Shown: in pieces, positions 1 to 7,590 of the stretch | Layout: every line of letters starts with the position of its first letter | Numbering within the stretch: the first letter of the stretch is position 1 | IMG/VR virus record: IMGVR_UViG_3300030380_001598 | Location: 1 to 22,058 of that record | From: a virus | DNA: 22,058 nucleotides | Strand: one strand, 5' to 3' | Notes under the pieces: generated by a model | The model's input: the letters and a program-made list of their open reading frames with translations, nothing else | Databases searched by the model: none | Told to the model about the DNA's origin: nothing | Program-made: the position numbers and the translations under genes

Positions 1-159
1 TATGTTAGCATGAACACTAAGTAAATCTTTAACTAAACTAACTGGCATCTTATAAACTTCTAACGGACTAATTGATAGTGCGCTAGAAAGAGAATAAACC
101 ATAATTAACGAAACTATTTTAGGGTCTGCTTCTTTACCTTTTAAAGCATCCCTAATCAT
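1..159 (-). CDS. tail assembly chaperone, second (-1 frame) part, partial
   Basis: Fifty-three codons are open from ATG at 157-159 to the left window edge, so the gene is incomplete. The translation contains the stretch ISPLEVYKMPVSLVKDLL, which resembles the C-terminal extension of tail assembly chaperones (the lambda gpT role: chaperoning the tape measure and tail tube during tail assembly). The ATG overlaps the TGA stop of the upstream chaperone gene (ATGA). The frame is exactly the one reached by a -1 slip at the A AAA AAC heptamer at 162-168. It is therefore either the extension of a gpG-gpGT-type fusion or a coupled separate gene. The frame and overlap are seen directly; the role is inferred from position after the tail tube gene and from the sequence style. 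Confidence 0.7.
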   Translation of the reverse strand, partial: MIRDALKGKEADPKIVSLIMVYSLSSALSISPLEVYKMPVSLVKDLLSVHANI

Positions 160-533
160 TCGTTTTTTTGTTCATCCTCCTGCATCATCAACATTGGATT
201 TGGTAAAATCTCTTTAATTTGATTTCCGACAAAAGGACTTAATCTAAGCATATCAATAGTAGATAGGCTTGGTTCTGTTTTGGAGATGAAATTCTCAACC
301 ATATAGCGATACATCGCATTTAGGTCGAGGTCAAACGACTGTGTGCGAGAATCAATCTTCATCACACTATTCAAGGCTTTTTCGGCTTCAAGCCATGTGG
401 GTTCTTTGACCCACACCTTGAGATATTCTTCACTTTCGGGTGCTACTTTAATATAATGTAGCGTAGGCTCTTGTAGTGCAAATAATACACTTTTATCTGT
501 AATAACTTTTTTATCGTTCAACATTTCATCCAC
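156..533 (-). CDS. tail assembly chaperone, first part (gpG-like)
   Basis: An acidic protein of about 122-125 residues, followed by an overlapping -1 ORF and preceded by the tail tube gene, which is the usual place of the gpG-type tail assembly chaperone. It should bind the tape measure protein during tail-tube polymerisation and not enter the mature virion. The first codon of the longest reading is GTG at 531-533, but GAAGGTGG sits right against it. ATG at 522-524 has that Shine-Dalgarno at good spacing and is the better start. The 3' end carries the A AAA AAC slippery site. The call rests on size, position and the frameshift architecture rather than on a diagnostic motif. Confidence 0.65.
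   Translation of the reverse strand: MDEMLNDKKVITDKSVLFALQEPTLHYIKVAPESEEYLKVWVKEPTWLEAEKALNSVMKIDSRTQSFDLDLNAMYRYMVENFISKTEPSLSTIDMLRLSPFVGNQIKEILPNPMLMMQEDEQKNE
162..168 (-). promoter_or_regulatory. -1 ribosomal frameshift slippery heptamer A AAA AAC
   Basis: In the zero frame the chaperone gene reads GAA CAA AAA AAC GAA TGA. This places a perfect X XXY YYZ heptamer (A AAA AAC) two codons before the stop. A -1 slip continues as CGA ATG ATT into an ORF that stays open to the window edge. A -1 frameshift between two overlapping tail chaperone ORFs is well known in lambda and many long-tailed phages. I see no clear stimulatory hairpin just downstream. Confidence 0.65.
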
Positions 534-540
534 CTTCTAT

Positions 541-567
541 ACCAACAAACAAACAAACGGTGTTGGT
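541..567 (-). repeat. intergenic hairpin (7-bp inverted repeat)
   Basis: ACCAACA at 541-547 and TGTTGGT at 561-567 form a perfect 7-bp stem around a 13-base loop made largely of AAAC repeats. It lies in the short gap just before the ribosome binding site of the chaperone gene. There is no U-run after it, so it is not a standard intrinsic terminator. It could protect an mRNA end or tune chaperone translation. Confidence 0.4.
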
Positions 568-573
568 GGAATA

Positions 574-678
574 TTATTCTTGTAATTTACTTGTAGTCTT
601 TTTTGGAGTTTCCTTTTTGGTTTCTTTTGGTTTTTTAACCAATTGTTCTTTGAGGCGTAGTTTATCATACTTATCCAT
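574..678 (-). CDS. 34-residue lysine-rich small protein
   Basis: A short ORF from ATG at 676-678 to TAA at 574-576. It starts five bases after the tail tube stop and has a GGGGTGAT Shine-Dalgarno overlapping the end of that gene, like the sites used by certain genes in this operon. The product is highly basic (KKPKETKKETPKKTTSK) and probably disordered. It fills most of the gap between tube and chaperone genes. I recognise no family. The ribosome binding site and fit in the gap support a real gene, but its length makes this tentative. Confidence 0.4.
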   Translation of the reverse strand: MDKYDKLRLKEQLVKKPKETKKETPKKTTSKLQE

Positions 679-682
679 AAAA

Positions 683-2350
683 TCACCCCTGTAAAATCCA
701 ATGAGTTCTAACTTCACAAGTATTTAGATTTCTAGGCATTACTGTTCCTTCAATAGTGATTGGCCCTTTGTCATCTGGAATTGTAATATTTGCTGAACTT
801 AAGAAGTAATCTTGGAACTTTAATAAAATTTGCTCATTAAGAGTTCCATCGGGAGCATTCTTATCAAATTGCAAAGTGATAAGATTGCTTGTTCCTTCTT
901 CTGTTTGGTCGAGAAGTTCTTCAAATAATTTGTTATCTGTAACCATAGCAGTAAAAGAAATTTCATATGTTCTTTGAGCAGGAACGCCAGTTTTAATTGA
1001 TTTATTTCCAACACCAATAAATCTTTTATCTTGTAAATTATTGTTGATGGTCAATGTCATATTTGTAATTTTAAGGAATTGTTCTCCAAAAATAGTAAAA
1101 GCACCGCTTGAGAAGAAAAACGGTTCAAGTGATTCTTCTCCTGTTGCAGTTAATGTATTTGAACCACTTCCAAAGTTAAATAAATTAGCATTATCATCAA
1201 CACCTGCACGACCTTCATACGCTTCATTTGTTTTTAGTTTATGAACTGCTCTTGTATTTAAATCAAGAGTCATTTTGACTTCTTCATTTTCATTAGCCGT
1301 CATTGTTAAAGTATTAACTCGATTACCTCTTGCAATACGAACAAAGTTATGTGATTCTGTTGCTAATGTAGTATCTCCTGTTCTATGTGGATTTGATGTT
1401 TCTAATTTGCTCATGTTTTGTTCTAATCCAAACGAAGGCAATTCTTCACCATTTGCTTCTCCAAATGTATATTTAATTGGGTTTGTTAGAACACCGCTTG
1501 CATTATATTCTGGTAATGTTAATAGTGCCATATGTGTAGCAGTATCTTGATTTGCTACTGGAGGAATCATAAATGTAGAATCTCTTGCAGTTCTGTAAAA
1601 GATTGGCCCTGTTGATGTAAAACCTGTAATGTTATCGCTAAATGCTTTTGCAGTTGCGCTTTCCCCAATATCCAAATAATGAACATTGTTTGCATGAGCA
1701 GTATATGGTGGGGTTGCAGGGTCTAATGAACCGCTTCCAGTAAAAGTCGCATTAATTTGTGTGCATTTACCTAAAGCATAATAAAGCCATGTTCCTTGAT
1801 TATTAACAATAGCCAAATTACCTCCGCTTGCAGTTTCAATTCCTTTGTATTGATGAGTAAAGTTTCTTGAACTTCCTAAAGATAAATTCATTTGTTTCAT
1901 TTCTACTTCAAGATTAGGGAATGTCGCACTTTCCAAAAGACCTAACCAATTATCAGCACTTAATCGTGCAATAGAACCTGTTAATGTTGTAGGAGCAGGT
2001 GTGCCATATCCTCTAATAACGACATAATCTAAAGAAAGAGTTCCACTTTCCGTAGAATCATCTTGTAATGTTCCTAAACTATGAGCAGGAGAAATTGTAA
2101 AAGATGTAGTATCATTAGCAGTAATAACGTGAGTAGAATGGGCTTCAGTTAATGAAGTAGATGCATCGAATAAATCAACAACACAACCAACGTAGAGATT
2201 TTCTACCATTCTTACGTTACCTGTCCAAGTAGCACCTGCCACTAAACTTGTGCTTGTGCTTGTTGTATCTAATATGACTTTTAAATCCAATTCTGGAATC
2301 ATAGTCAAAGTTGCGCCACTGCCTAAAAATATGTCTGTATTTACTGCCAT
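683..2350 (-). CDS. major tail tube protein
   Basis: A 555-residue beta-rich protein that I read as the tail tube subunit. The C-terminal half (about residues 420-555) has a tube-protein pattern: a beta strand (ITNMTLTINNNL), then YEISFTAMVTDNKLFEELL, then a strand-rich end with GPITIEGTVMPRN. The N-terminal part (about 30-110) contains a Ser/Thr-rich segment with VITANDTTSFTISPAHSL, typical of small beta inserts in phage tail proteins. The gene follows the tail-terminator-like gene and precedes the chaperone pair, the usual order. ATG at 2348-2350 has a GGGGAGA site upstream. It is longer than many tube proteins, perhaps because of surface-exposed added domains. The family is inferred from pattern and context. 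Confidence 0.65.
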   Translation of the reverse strand: MAVNTDIFLGSGATLTMIPELDLKVILDTTSTSTSLVAGATWTGNVRMVENLYVGCVVDLFDASTSLTEAHSTHVITANDTTSFTISPAHSLGTLQDDSTESGTLSLDYVVIRGYGTPAPTTLTGSIARLSADNWLGLLESATFPNLEVEMKQMNLSLGSSRNFTHQYKGIETASGGNLAIVNNQGTWLYYALGKCTQINATFTGSGSLDPATPPYTAHANNVHYLDIGESATAKAFSDNITGFTSTGPIFYRTARDSTFMIPPVANQDTATHMALLTLPEYNASGVLTNPIKYTFGEANGEELPSFGLEQNMSKLETSNPHRTGDTTLATESHNFVRIARGNRVNTLTMTANENEEVKMTLDLNTRAVHKLKTNEAYEGRAGVDDNANLFNFGSGSNTLTATGEESLEPFFFSSGAFTIFGEQFLKITNMTLTINNNLQDKRFIGVGNKSIKTGVPAQRTYEISFTAMVTDNKLFEELLDQTEEGTSNLITLQFDKNAPDGTLNEQILLKFQDYFLSSANITIPDDKGPITIEGTVMPRNLNTCEVRTHWILQG

Positions 2351-2380
2351 CTTTAATCTCCCCTTTCCTTTACTTACTTA

Positions 2381-2743
2381 CTAGGGAATGCTTAATGCGA
2401 ATCTTTTTGCTTCTATACTTAATTTATATCCAAATAATCTTTTTGCTCGGTCATTTGATTCGCTTCTTGAACCTACAAATATTTGATTGAATTTAGAACC
2501 ATCACTTGCAGTATAGCCTCTTCGACCTCGCTCAAGTGCATGACGGGCAATCAAGTATAAAGCCCTTAGCCTATCTCGGCCAAAATTTGAGTCCGTTCCA
2601 GCCCTTTCATCATGAATTGTTCTAATATGCATAGTAAATCCATATGTTTCATTTCTAACGTCATAATGAACAGTAGGGTATTCTATGTTCTGACTGTCCT
2701 CAAAGAAGATAATAACGTCTTTAGATGACAAATCGTATCTCAT
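2381..2743 (-). CDS. tail terminator/head-tail joining-like protein, C-terminal part
   Basis: A 120-residue product with mixed alpha/beta pattern: VIIFFEDSQ, a strand (GFTMHIRTIHDE), a helix rich in Arg and Ala (RDRLRALYLIARHALERGRRGY) and a C-terminal strand. This resembles small tail-completion or terminator proteins that cap the tube at the head end, and the gene lies between adaptor and tube genes as expected. The frame is open further upstream to ATG at 2771-2773 (130 residues). An upstream segment in another frame (2754-2891) reads like the missing N-terminus, so the intact protein is probably about 169 residues and interrupted by one extra base in the A run at 2760-2763. Confidence 0.5.
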   Translation of the reverse strand: MRYDLSSKDVIIFFEDSQNIEYPTVHYDVRNETYGFTMHIRTIHDERAGTDSNFGRDRLRALYLIARHALERGRRGYTASDGSKFNQIFVGSRSESNDRAKRLFGYKLSIEAKRFALSIP

Positions 2744-2753
2744 ACCCTTTCCT

Positions 2754-2891
2754 TTATCTAAAGTTCTAACATCAACAAAATTAGGTGTTGCTACATGGTC
2801 TGCTGAAATAGTTCCTGCACTTTGTAATGTTGTAGCAGAACTTACCCAATTACTAGAAACTAAATCAATTAGAAGGCTGACTTCATCAATA
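2754..2891 (-). pseudogene. N-terminal part of the tail-terminator-like gene, out of frame
   Basis: Forty-five codons read as IDEVSLLIDLVSSNW followed by ATPNFVDVRT before hitting TAA at 2754-2756. Removing one base from the A run at 2760-2763 (plus strand) would continue the frame as RTLDKGKGMRYDL into the gene at 2381-2743. The style (a helix ending in NW, then a short extended stretch) fits the N-terminus of small tail-completion proteins. A strong AAAGGAGGT site at 2898-2906 precedes it, but the frame has no ATG, GTG or TTG, so an ATT start near 2891 would be required. It overlaps the end of the previous gene. It may be a sequencing indel, a real mutation, or recoding. Confidence 0.4.
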
Positions 2892-3075
2892 ATGATACCT
2901 CCTTTGATACATACTTTGCAAATGATTCTTTTGCATTTTTAATCATTTCTGCTTTACTAAATGTAACATCATAACCTAGAATTTGAGATAACTCTTGCAT
3001 GGCCAATTGTCTTTCTTGTTCTATTTTTAAAAACTCTTGAAATTTCCTTGTGGTTATTTCAATATCTTCAAACAT
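2869..3075 (-). CDS. small helical protein of unknown function
   Basis: A 68-residue protein predicted to be almost entirely helical, with heptad-like spacing (FQEFLKIEQERQLAMQELSQIL). It lies between the head-tail adaptor and the tail-terminator-like gene, where phages often carry one small connector or stopper gene. ATG at 3073-3075 has an AGGTTGAT site upstream, and the adaptor gene ends four bases before it. Its 3' end holds the AAAGGAGGT site that probably serves the next gene. I do not recognise the family. Confidence 0.55.
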   Translation of the reverse strand: MFEDIEITTRKFQEFLKIEQERQLAMQELSQILGYDVTFSKAEMIKNAKESFAKYVSKEVSLLMKSAF

Positions 3076-3079
3076 GGTA

Positions 3080-4384
3080 TCAACCTAAGAAATATACAAT
3101 ATCTGATTTACCAGATAAAATATCCATTGCTTCTTTCTTTAATATATCATACTTTTCTTTAAGTGATATATTACCTCCTGTTTCAGCAATAAGTATAGTT
3201 TGGTCATCATGTCTTAAAATTTCTGCTGCAACAAGTTTTGTGGCTGCTTCGTGAATTGCAGACGGAACTCGATTATCTCCCGCAATATAAGAAACAATAA
3301 TTGAGTTTTGAGTATGATAAGGATAATCTTGCAAGAAGAAAACTTTTCCTTCTTCTCCAATATTCCAAAAAGAACCTAATCTTCTTACATCTTGCTTATC
3401 TGTAAATTTAGTTATTGTGCAAACCGTTGGAATAGAAGTATTTGTTGCAGTAAATGTAACAGTTCCACTTACAGAACCCGTTGTAGTATGACTTAGAACA
3501 ACAGTTGTTGAATTAGTAATAGAAGTAATAGTTGAAGATGAATTAACATTTGTTCCCGAAACCGCCATTCCTACAACTAATTTACTAGAATCTGCAACAG
3601 TTAAATTTGTTGTTGTTCCCGATGTTGAACAAGTTTGTTGTGTTTTTACTTTAATTGTGCAATCAGAACCATCTTCTCCAGCCAATAGTGAGGAAATAAA
3701 TACTTCCTTTGAATTTTCTGTATTCTTTTGTGCATAAAAGAAATCAGAAATATTCCTACTGCTAACTTGTAATTCTTTTGCTTCTGTTGCTCCTGTAAAT
3801 TGTGCGGTTGGTGCAGGGAATTGTTCATTAATCAAAGAAATCAATTCATTAACTGTTGTCTTTTCTCCGAAAGATACGTTGAATTCTGAGTTTTGTAATG
3901 AACCAGTATCTTCTGAAAGCATCTCAAATTCAGTTCCGCTATTTGGTAATTGTAAAGTAACTGAATAAATATCTCTATAATTCTCAAGTAATTCAATCTT
4001 CGCTTGAGCAGATGCTAATTCAATGTAACTGCTTCCTTGCCATACTTGAAGTGAAACAATCTTTCTAACCTTCATCATCGAAAGTTGAATATATCCAACA
4101 TATCCACCATAATATGCTCTAGCAGGATGTCTGATGAATTCAAAGTTATGATACTCATGTTGGGTAATAATCGGGCGATACGACCTCTTAGCCTTGTCAT
4201 CAATCATGCCCTCCACATACTTTATGATTGAACCCACCTGTGATTGGGAGGGGTTTGTAGCGGAAGAAAATGCTGAAACTTGAAGTAAATCAGCAACTGC
4301 TCCTTTATCTGTGTAAAAACCGTTACCTGTTGAATAGTCTACGTTAATTGATGTATAATCGCTTGGCGAGCGAACTGTTCCCAT
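3080..4384 (-). CDS. head-tail adaptor (connector) protein with inserted beta domain
   Basis: A 434-residue protein. The N-terminal part (about residues 25-85) has ADLLQVSAF followed by a helix (QVGSIIKYVEGMIDDKAKRSYR) and then PIITQHEYH. This is the pattern of adaptor proteins that plug the portal and join head to tail, where an N-terminal helical stretch leads into Tyr-Arg and a strand. The C-terminal part (about 365-430) is helical (PSAIHEAATKLVAAEILRHDD). Between them, roughly residues 250-322 form a Ser/Thr/Gly-rich beta segment (TNLTVADSSKLVVGMAVSGT) that interrupts the core and is probably an insertion. The GAGGTGAT site at the start is strong. Position before the tail genes supports the call. 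Confidence 0.6.
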   Translation of the reverse strand: MGTVRSPSDYTSINVDYSTGNGFYTDKGAVADLLQVSAFSSATNPSQSQVGSIIKYVEGMIDDKAKRSYRPIITQHEYHNFEFIRHPARAYYGGYVGYIQLSMMKVRKIVSLQVWQGSSYIELASAQAKIELLENYRDIYSVTLQLPNSGTEFEMLSEDTGSLQNSEFNVSFGEKTTVNELISLINEQFPAPTAQFTGATEAKELQVSSRNISDFFYAQKNTENSKEVFISSLLAGEDGSDCTIKVKTQQTCSTSGTTTNLTVADSSKLVVGMAVSGTNVNSSSTITSITNSTTVVLSHTTTGSVSGTVTFTATNTSIPTVCTITKFTDKQDVRRLGSFWNIGEEGKVFFLQDYPYHTQNSIIVSYIAGDNRVPSAIHEAATKLVAAEILRHDDQTILIAETGGNISLKEKYDILKKEAMDILSGKSDIVYFLG

Positions 4385-4388
4385 AATA

Positions 4389-6281
4389 TCACCTCAATGT
4401 TCTTTTTGCTCTTCTTGTGTTTGCTCGGAATAAATTAATCATAGAATTGAATTTTGTCAATAATGGTAATGGAACTGTTGTTTCACTAGTAGCAAAATTA
4501 GTTTTTGAACTTGTTGCTAATCTTTGACCCATTGTAACATTGTATCTTTTAACAACTGCGGCACTAACTTTTTTCTTTTTAAGGTCAAAAGTTATTTGAA
4601 CAACTTTATCTAAGTCATTAAGAATATCGCCTAATTTTTGTTTGTTCCAATTAATAATTTCCTTAGCAATATATTTTTTATCATCATTGGAAACATCTGT
4701 CCTACCTTTAACTTTTGCAAATATTTTACCTAAAGTAGTTTCGTTTCCATCAATACCAGTATGCCCATCTTTATATAATGTTGTTATTCTTTCTTGAATG
4801 TCATCAAAGGTTTCAATAAATTCTGCAATTTTTTCTTTAATTATAGCACCTGACCTTTGAGGCAGTTTTATTTTACTAAGAAATTGTCTTATTCCAAGAA
4901 ACTTATGTTTAGCCAAATGATATTTTTCCTTATCTTCTTCGGGAATTTCTTCTTCGGGAATTGAAGTTCCATCAGGGTTTTTCGCCATTAATGGCCCAGA
5001 TGCTTCATCCATTTCTTGTTCAAGTTCAGTCATATTAAATAGTCCGTTAATTATACTTCCAAAATATTGCCTAACATTTTTTATGAAAACTTCAATTTCC
5101 ACAGAATGTTCATCTTTCCATTCTTCGTATTTTTGAGATTTATCAACTAAATCTTCTAATGTTCTCATTCTATCTCTTTGTTCCGAAGTAATATCATCAT
5201 CTGACATTCTTTGTAAAGTTTTCAATTCCTCTTTAAATTCCTCTTTCTTCTTTACTATTAATCTAGTATGTAGTGGCATTAGGAATTCATCTTCAATCAT
5301 AATAGTAAAATCATCCTCTTCTAAAGCATCTAAATATTCTGAATATATATTATTTTCTCTACTTACTGGCCTTTTTAAATCTTCCTTCGATAGAGATAAC
5401 AATTTAAGACCTTCCATTTGTTTTTTAAGAATTGCATTAATTTCAGTTAAGGCTTCGTTTTCATCAATTGCATCTTCATCAGAAACATCAGATTGTATTG
5501 TTCTAATTTCTCTTTGACCCGACGCTATGTTTCCTGTAAAAAAGTTAAAGAACTTACCAGTTCTTTTATCTCTTTTGGGGTCATCTTGATTAAAAACACC
5601 GACTACTTTATCCAGTCTTTCTTTTTTATTCAAGTTACCAGAAATAAGAGAACCATCAAAAGTAATTTTATTAGGAGTAATCTTTAATCCTTCTAAAACA
5701 TACTTTTCTAAATCATCTCCAAGACCATCAGCCAATAACTGCAATCTTTCTCGTTCTGCTTTAGGCATTGAACCTTTTGGTATTTGTTTAGGTATTACTA
5801 CTTCTTTTTCTTTACCAGTTTCATCTTTAACTTTTTTAGTTTCTGAAACTAGTTTTCTTTGAACAGGAGTAATCTTAAAAATAAAATTATCATCTAATAA
5901 TTTCTCTAAAGGTTCATCTTGAATAAACTCTTTAATATCCGCAGGAATACCACTATCCTTAATTCTCTTTTTACTTAATGTTTTATCTTTAAGTAATTCC
6001 TCAAGAGTATCTCTTAGAAAATTACGATATTTTTTCTTTTCTTCTCTAGTAAAACGACCAGTATTCTTAGCCCTTGTTAAAAATTCTTTAAGTTCTCGAT
6101 TTCTAAAGTATTTATCTTTAGAACCTTTTTCTATTTTATTTTTTGTTGCTTCTGCTTTCTGTTCACGATAAAATAAAAAATTAAAAAAGTTATCTAATAG
6201 AAACTTTCTATCAATTGCTTGCCTACTTCCATCATCTAAGATAATAGAGTAGGATTGGTCTTTATTGCTCACATTAACCAC
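4389..6281 (-). CDS. large charged helical protein of unknown function
   Basis: A 630-residue, strongly charged protein with long Lys/Glu-rich helical stretches (for example residues 40-100 and 340-380), a Pro/acidic linker near 436-450 and an Arg/Lys-rich C-terminus (FRANTRRAKRTLR). No signal peptide, transmembrane segment or catalytic motif is apparent. It lies between the Gln/Gly-rich protein and the head-tail adaptor. It resembles the 791-residue protein at 17331-19706 in composition and in its basic tail. It is probably a virion structural or internal head protein. The tape measure is expected on the other side of the chaperone pair, so I do not call it that. The first codon may be GTG at 6279-6281 or GTG at 6270-6272, which overlaps the upstream stop. 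Confidence 0.5.
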   Translation of the reverse strand: MVNVSNKDQSYSIILDDGSRQAIDRKFLLDNFFNFLFYREQKAEATKNKIEKGSKDKYFRNRELKEFLTRAKNTGRFTREEKKKYRNFLRDTLEELLKDKTLSKKRIKDSGIPADIKEFIQDEPLEKLLDDNFIFKITPVQRKLVSETKKVKDETGKEKEVVIPKQIPKGSMPKAERERLQLLADGLGDDLEKYVLEGLKITPNKITFDGSLISGNLNKKERLDKVVGVFNQDDPKRDKRTGKFFNFFTGNIASGQREIRTIQSDVSDEDAIDENEALTEINAILKKQMEGLKLLSLSKEDLKRPVSRENNIYSEYLDALEEDDFTIMIEDEFLMPLHTRLIVKKKEEFKEELKTLQRMSDDDITSEQRDRMRTLEDLVDKSQKYEEWKDEHSVEIEVFIKNVRQYFGSIINGLFNMTELEQEMDEASGPLMAKNPDGTSIPEEEIPEEDKEKYHLAKHKFLGIRQFLSKIKLPQRSGAIIKEKIAEFIETFDDIQERITTLYKDGHTGIDGNETTLGKIFAKVKGRTDVSNDDKKYIAKEIINWNKQKLGDILNDLDKVVQITFDLKKKKVSAAVVKRYNVTMGQRLATSSKTNFATSETTVPLPLLTKFNSMINLFRANTRRAKRTLR

Positions 6282-6925
6282 TTAGCCCAAGCAGCACCCT
6301 TTTGAATCGCTGAACCTAATCCTAAACCACTTGTAGGTGGTTCATAACTCATTTGTCCTGTTTGTGGGTCAATCCAATATGGGCGACCATATCCATCTTG
6401 ACCCGAAGGTGGAACAGGATAACCTGAACCATTGTTTACAGCACCCTGCATTTGATTAAATTGCTGTGTATTTCCTGTTACATTTGCTAATGCCATACCT
6501 GCTGAAATTTGTCCTGCACCTGCCGAGAACCCTTGAGATTCTAGGTATTGCTGTTTTGCAAGTTTTCGTTGATTAATAATTTCTGTATTAATTGCAGTAT
6601 CTAAGAGATTCTTTAAATCTAAATCAATATTTTCTTGTGTGATGCGTTCAAACTCTCGCATAGCGTCTGAATCAATTTTCATTCTGTTTGTTGTGGAGTC
6701 TTGAACAAATGCTAATTTTCCTAGCATTTGACTCATTACTCTTTCAATAACATCCTCCATTAACTTTTCTAACGACTTTAAGAAAAGTTCCCCATGATAC
6801 TGAAAGAACTCTTCAACGTGATTTTCTTGTAATGATAGTAAGTTATTAACTGTTTTAAAGTTTGAATCTGATTGTTGTTGAACTGCATTTAATACAGTTC
6901 CATTACTTGTCCCGAACATTCCCAT
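6269..6925 (-). CDS. Gln/Gly-rich structural-type protein of unknown function
   Basis: A 218-residue protein. Residues 1-125 are helical and amphipathic (HVEEFFQYHGELFLKSLEKL, then VIERVMSQMLGKLAF). Residues 130-200 are low-complexity, rich in Gly, Gln, Asn, Pro and Tyr (GYPVPPSGQDGYGRPYW). The C-terminus (about 199-218) is a Gly/Ala amphipathic segment ending GAAWAKWLM, possibly membrane-interacting. The AAGGAGGAATAAAC Shine-Dalgarno before ATG is excellent. It overlaps the start of the 630-residue gene, implying coupled translation. It sits at the tail-ward end of the GTPase/protease cluster. I do not recognise the family. Confidence 0.5.
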   Translation of the reverse strand: MGMFGTSNGTVLNAVQQQSDSNFKTVNNLLSLQENHVEEFFQYHGELFLKSLEKLMEDVIERVMSQMLGKLAFVQDSTTNRMKIDSDAMREFERITQENIDLDLKNLLDTAINTEIINQRKLAKQQYLESQGFSAGAGQISAGMALANVTGNTQQFNQMQGAVNNGSGYPVPPSGQDGYGRPYWIDPQTGQMSYEPPTSGLGLGSAIQKGAAWAKWLM

Positions 6926-6927
6926 GT

Positions 6928-7590
6928 TTATTCCTCCTTAATCTTTAGTAATACGTCAAGTCTTTGACTAATCGTTTTTAACTCCGATGTTAAGCGCAAT
7001 ACTTCGCTCTCCTTCGACTCATCTTGTGATATGGTTGGAGGCTTTATAACATATCCGACTGATGAGAGGGCAACAATATCTTCATTAGTCAGATTATAAA
7101 TTGGCCCTGTTTTCATCATTTTAGGCATTTTTGGAGTAGGAATAAATCTTTTGAAATCTAATCCATGTTCATCTGCAATAATCTCTTGTTGTAGCATTTC
7201 AAATTGTTTATGATGGGCAGCGTGTTTAGGGCAATAAGTCCCTCTTAATGGCCTTCCACGTTCTACTCTATCTAATGGAATAGGAGGTCGTAAATAATCA
7301 CCTGCTTCCCAAATATGATGCATTCCACAAACAACGCATCTTTCTTTGAGATTGAATTTATATCCGAATTTTACAAATAGAAACTTCTTCTTTTCTGGTA
7401 GTAATACCTTTCTTAGTTCCTTTAGTTTTTTCTTCGGTTTGAAGTTATCAAACTTATATTCTTCAATTGGTCCACTTGCTCTTGCTTGTTGTAATTTAGG
7501 CAAAAATCTATTCGGCACATTCTGATTAACAGTATTACCGACAGGTGCGCCATTTGTTCCTACTTGTTGTATAATGTTGTTCTGATACAT
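6928..7590 (-). CDS. zinc-finger protein with C-terminal coiled coil, unknown function
   Basis: A 220-residue protein. Residues 40-84 are basic and Lys-rich. C85-x2-C88 (CVVCGMHH) is paired with C120-x2-H123 (CPKHAAHH), giving a plausible treble-clef or zinc-ribbon-like site with extra histidines nearby. Residues 165-185 contain NLTNEDIVALSSVGYVI, and the C-terminus (about 190-220) is a leucine heptad coiled coil. ATG follows the upstream stop directly (TAGATG) with AGGGATT as a ribosome site. It belongs to the cluster with the GTPase and metallopeptidase. The HH-rich finger could recall an HNH fold, but I cannot identify a complete HNH motif. Zinc binding is inferred from Cys/His spacing only. 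Confidence 0.5.
   Translation of the reverse strand: MYQNNIIQQVGTNGAPVGNTVNQNVPNRFLPKLQQARASGPIEEYKFDNFKPKKKLKELRKVLLPEKKKFLFVKFGYKFNLKERCVVCGMHHIWEAGDYLRPPIPLDRVERGRPLRGTYCPKHAAHHKQFEMLQQEIIADEHGLDFKRFIPTPKMPKMMKTGPIYNLTNEDIVALSSVGYVIKPPTISQDESKESEVLRLTSELKTISQRLDVLLKIKEE

Noticed and set aside
4389-6281. The 630-residue helical protein as the tape measure.
   Set aside because: It lies before the adaptor, tube and chaperone genes, whereas the tape measure normally follows the chaperone pair, and it lacks hydrophobic segments.
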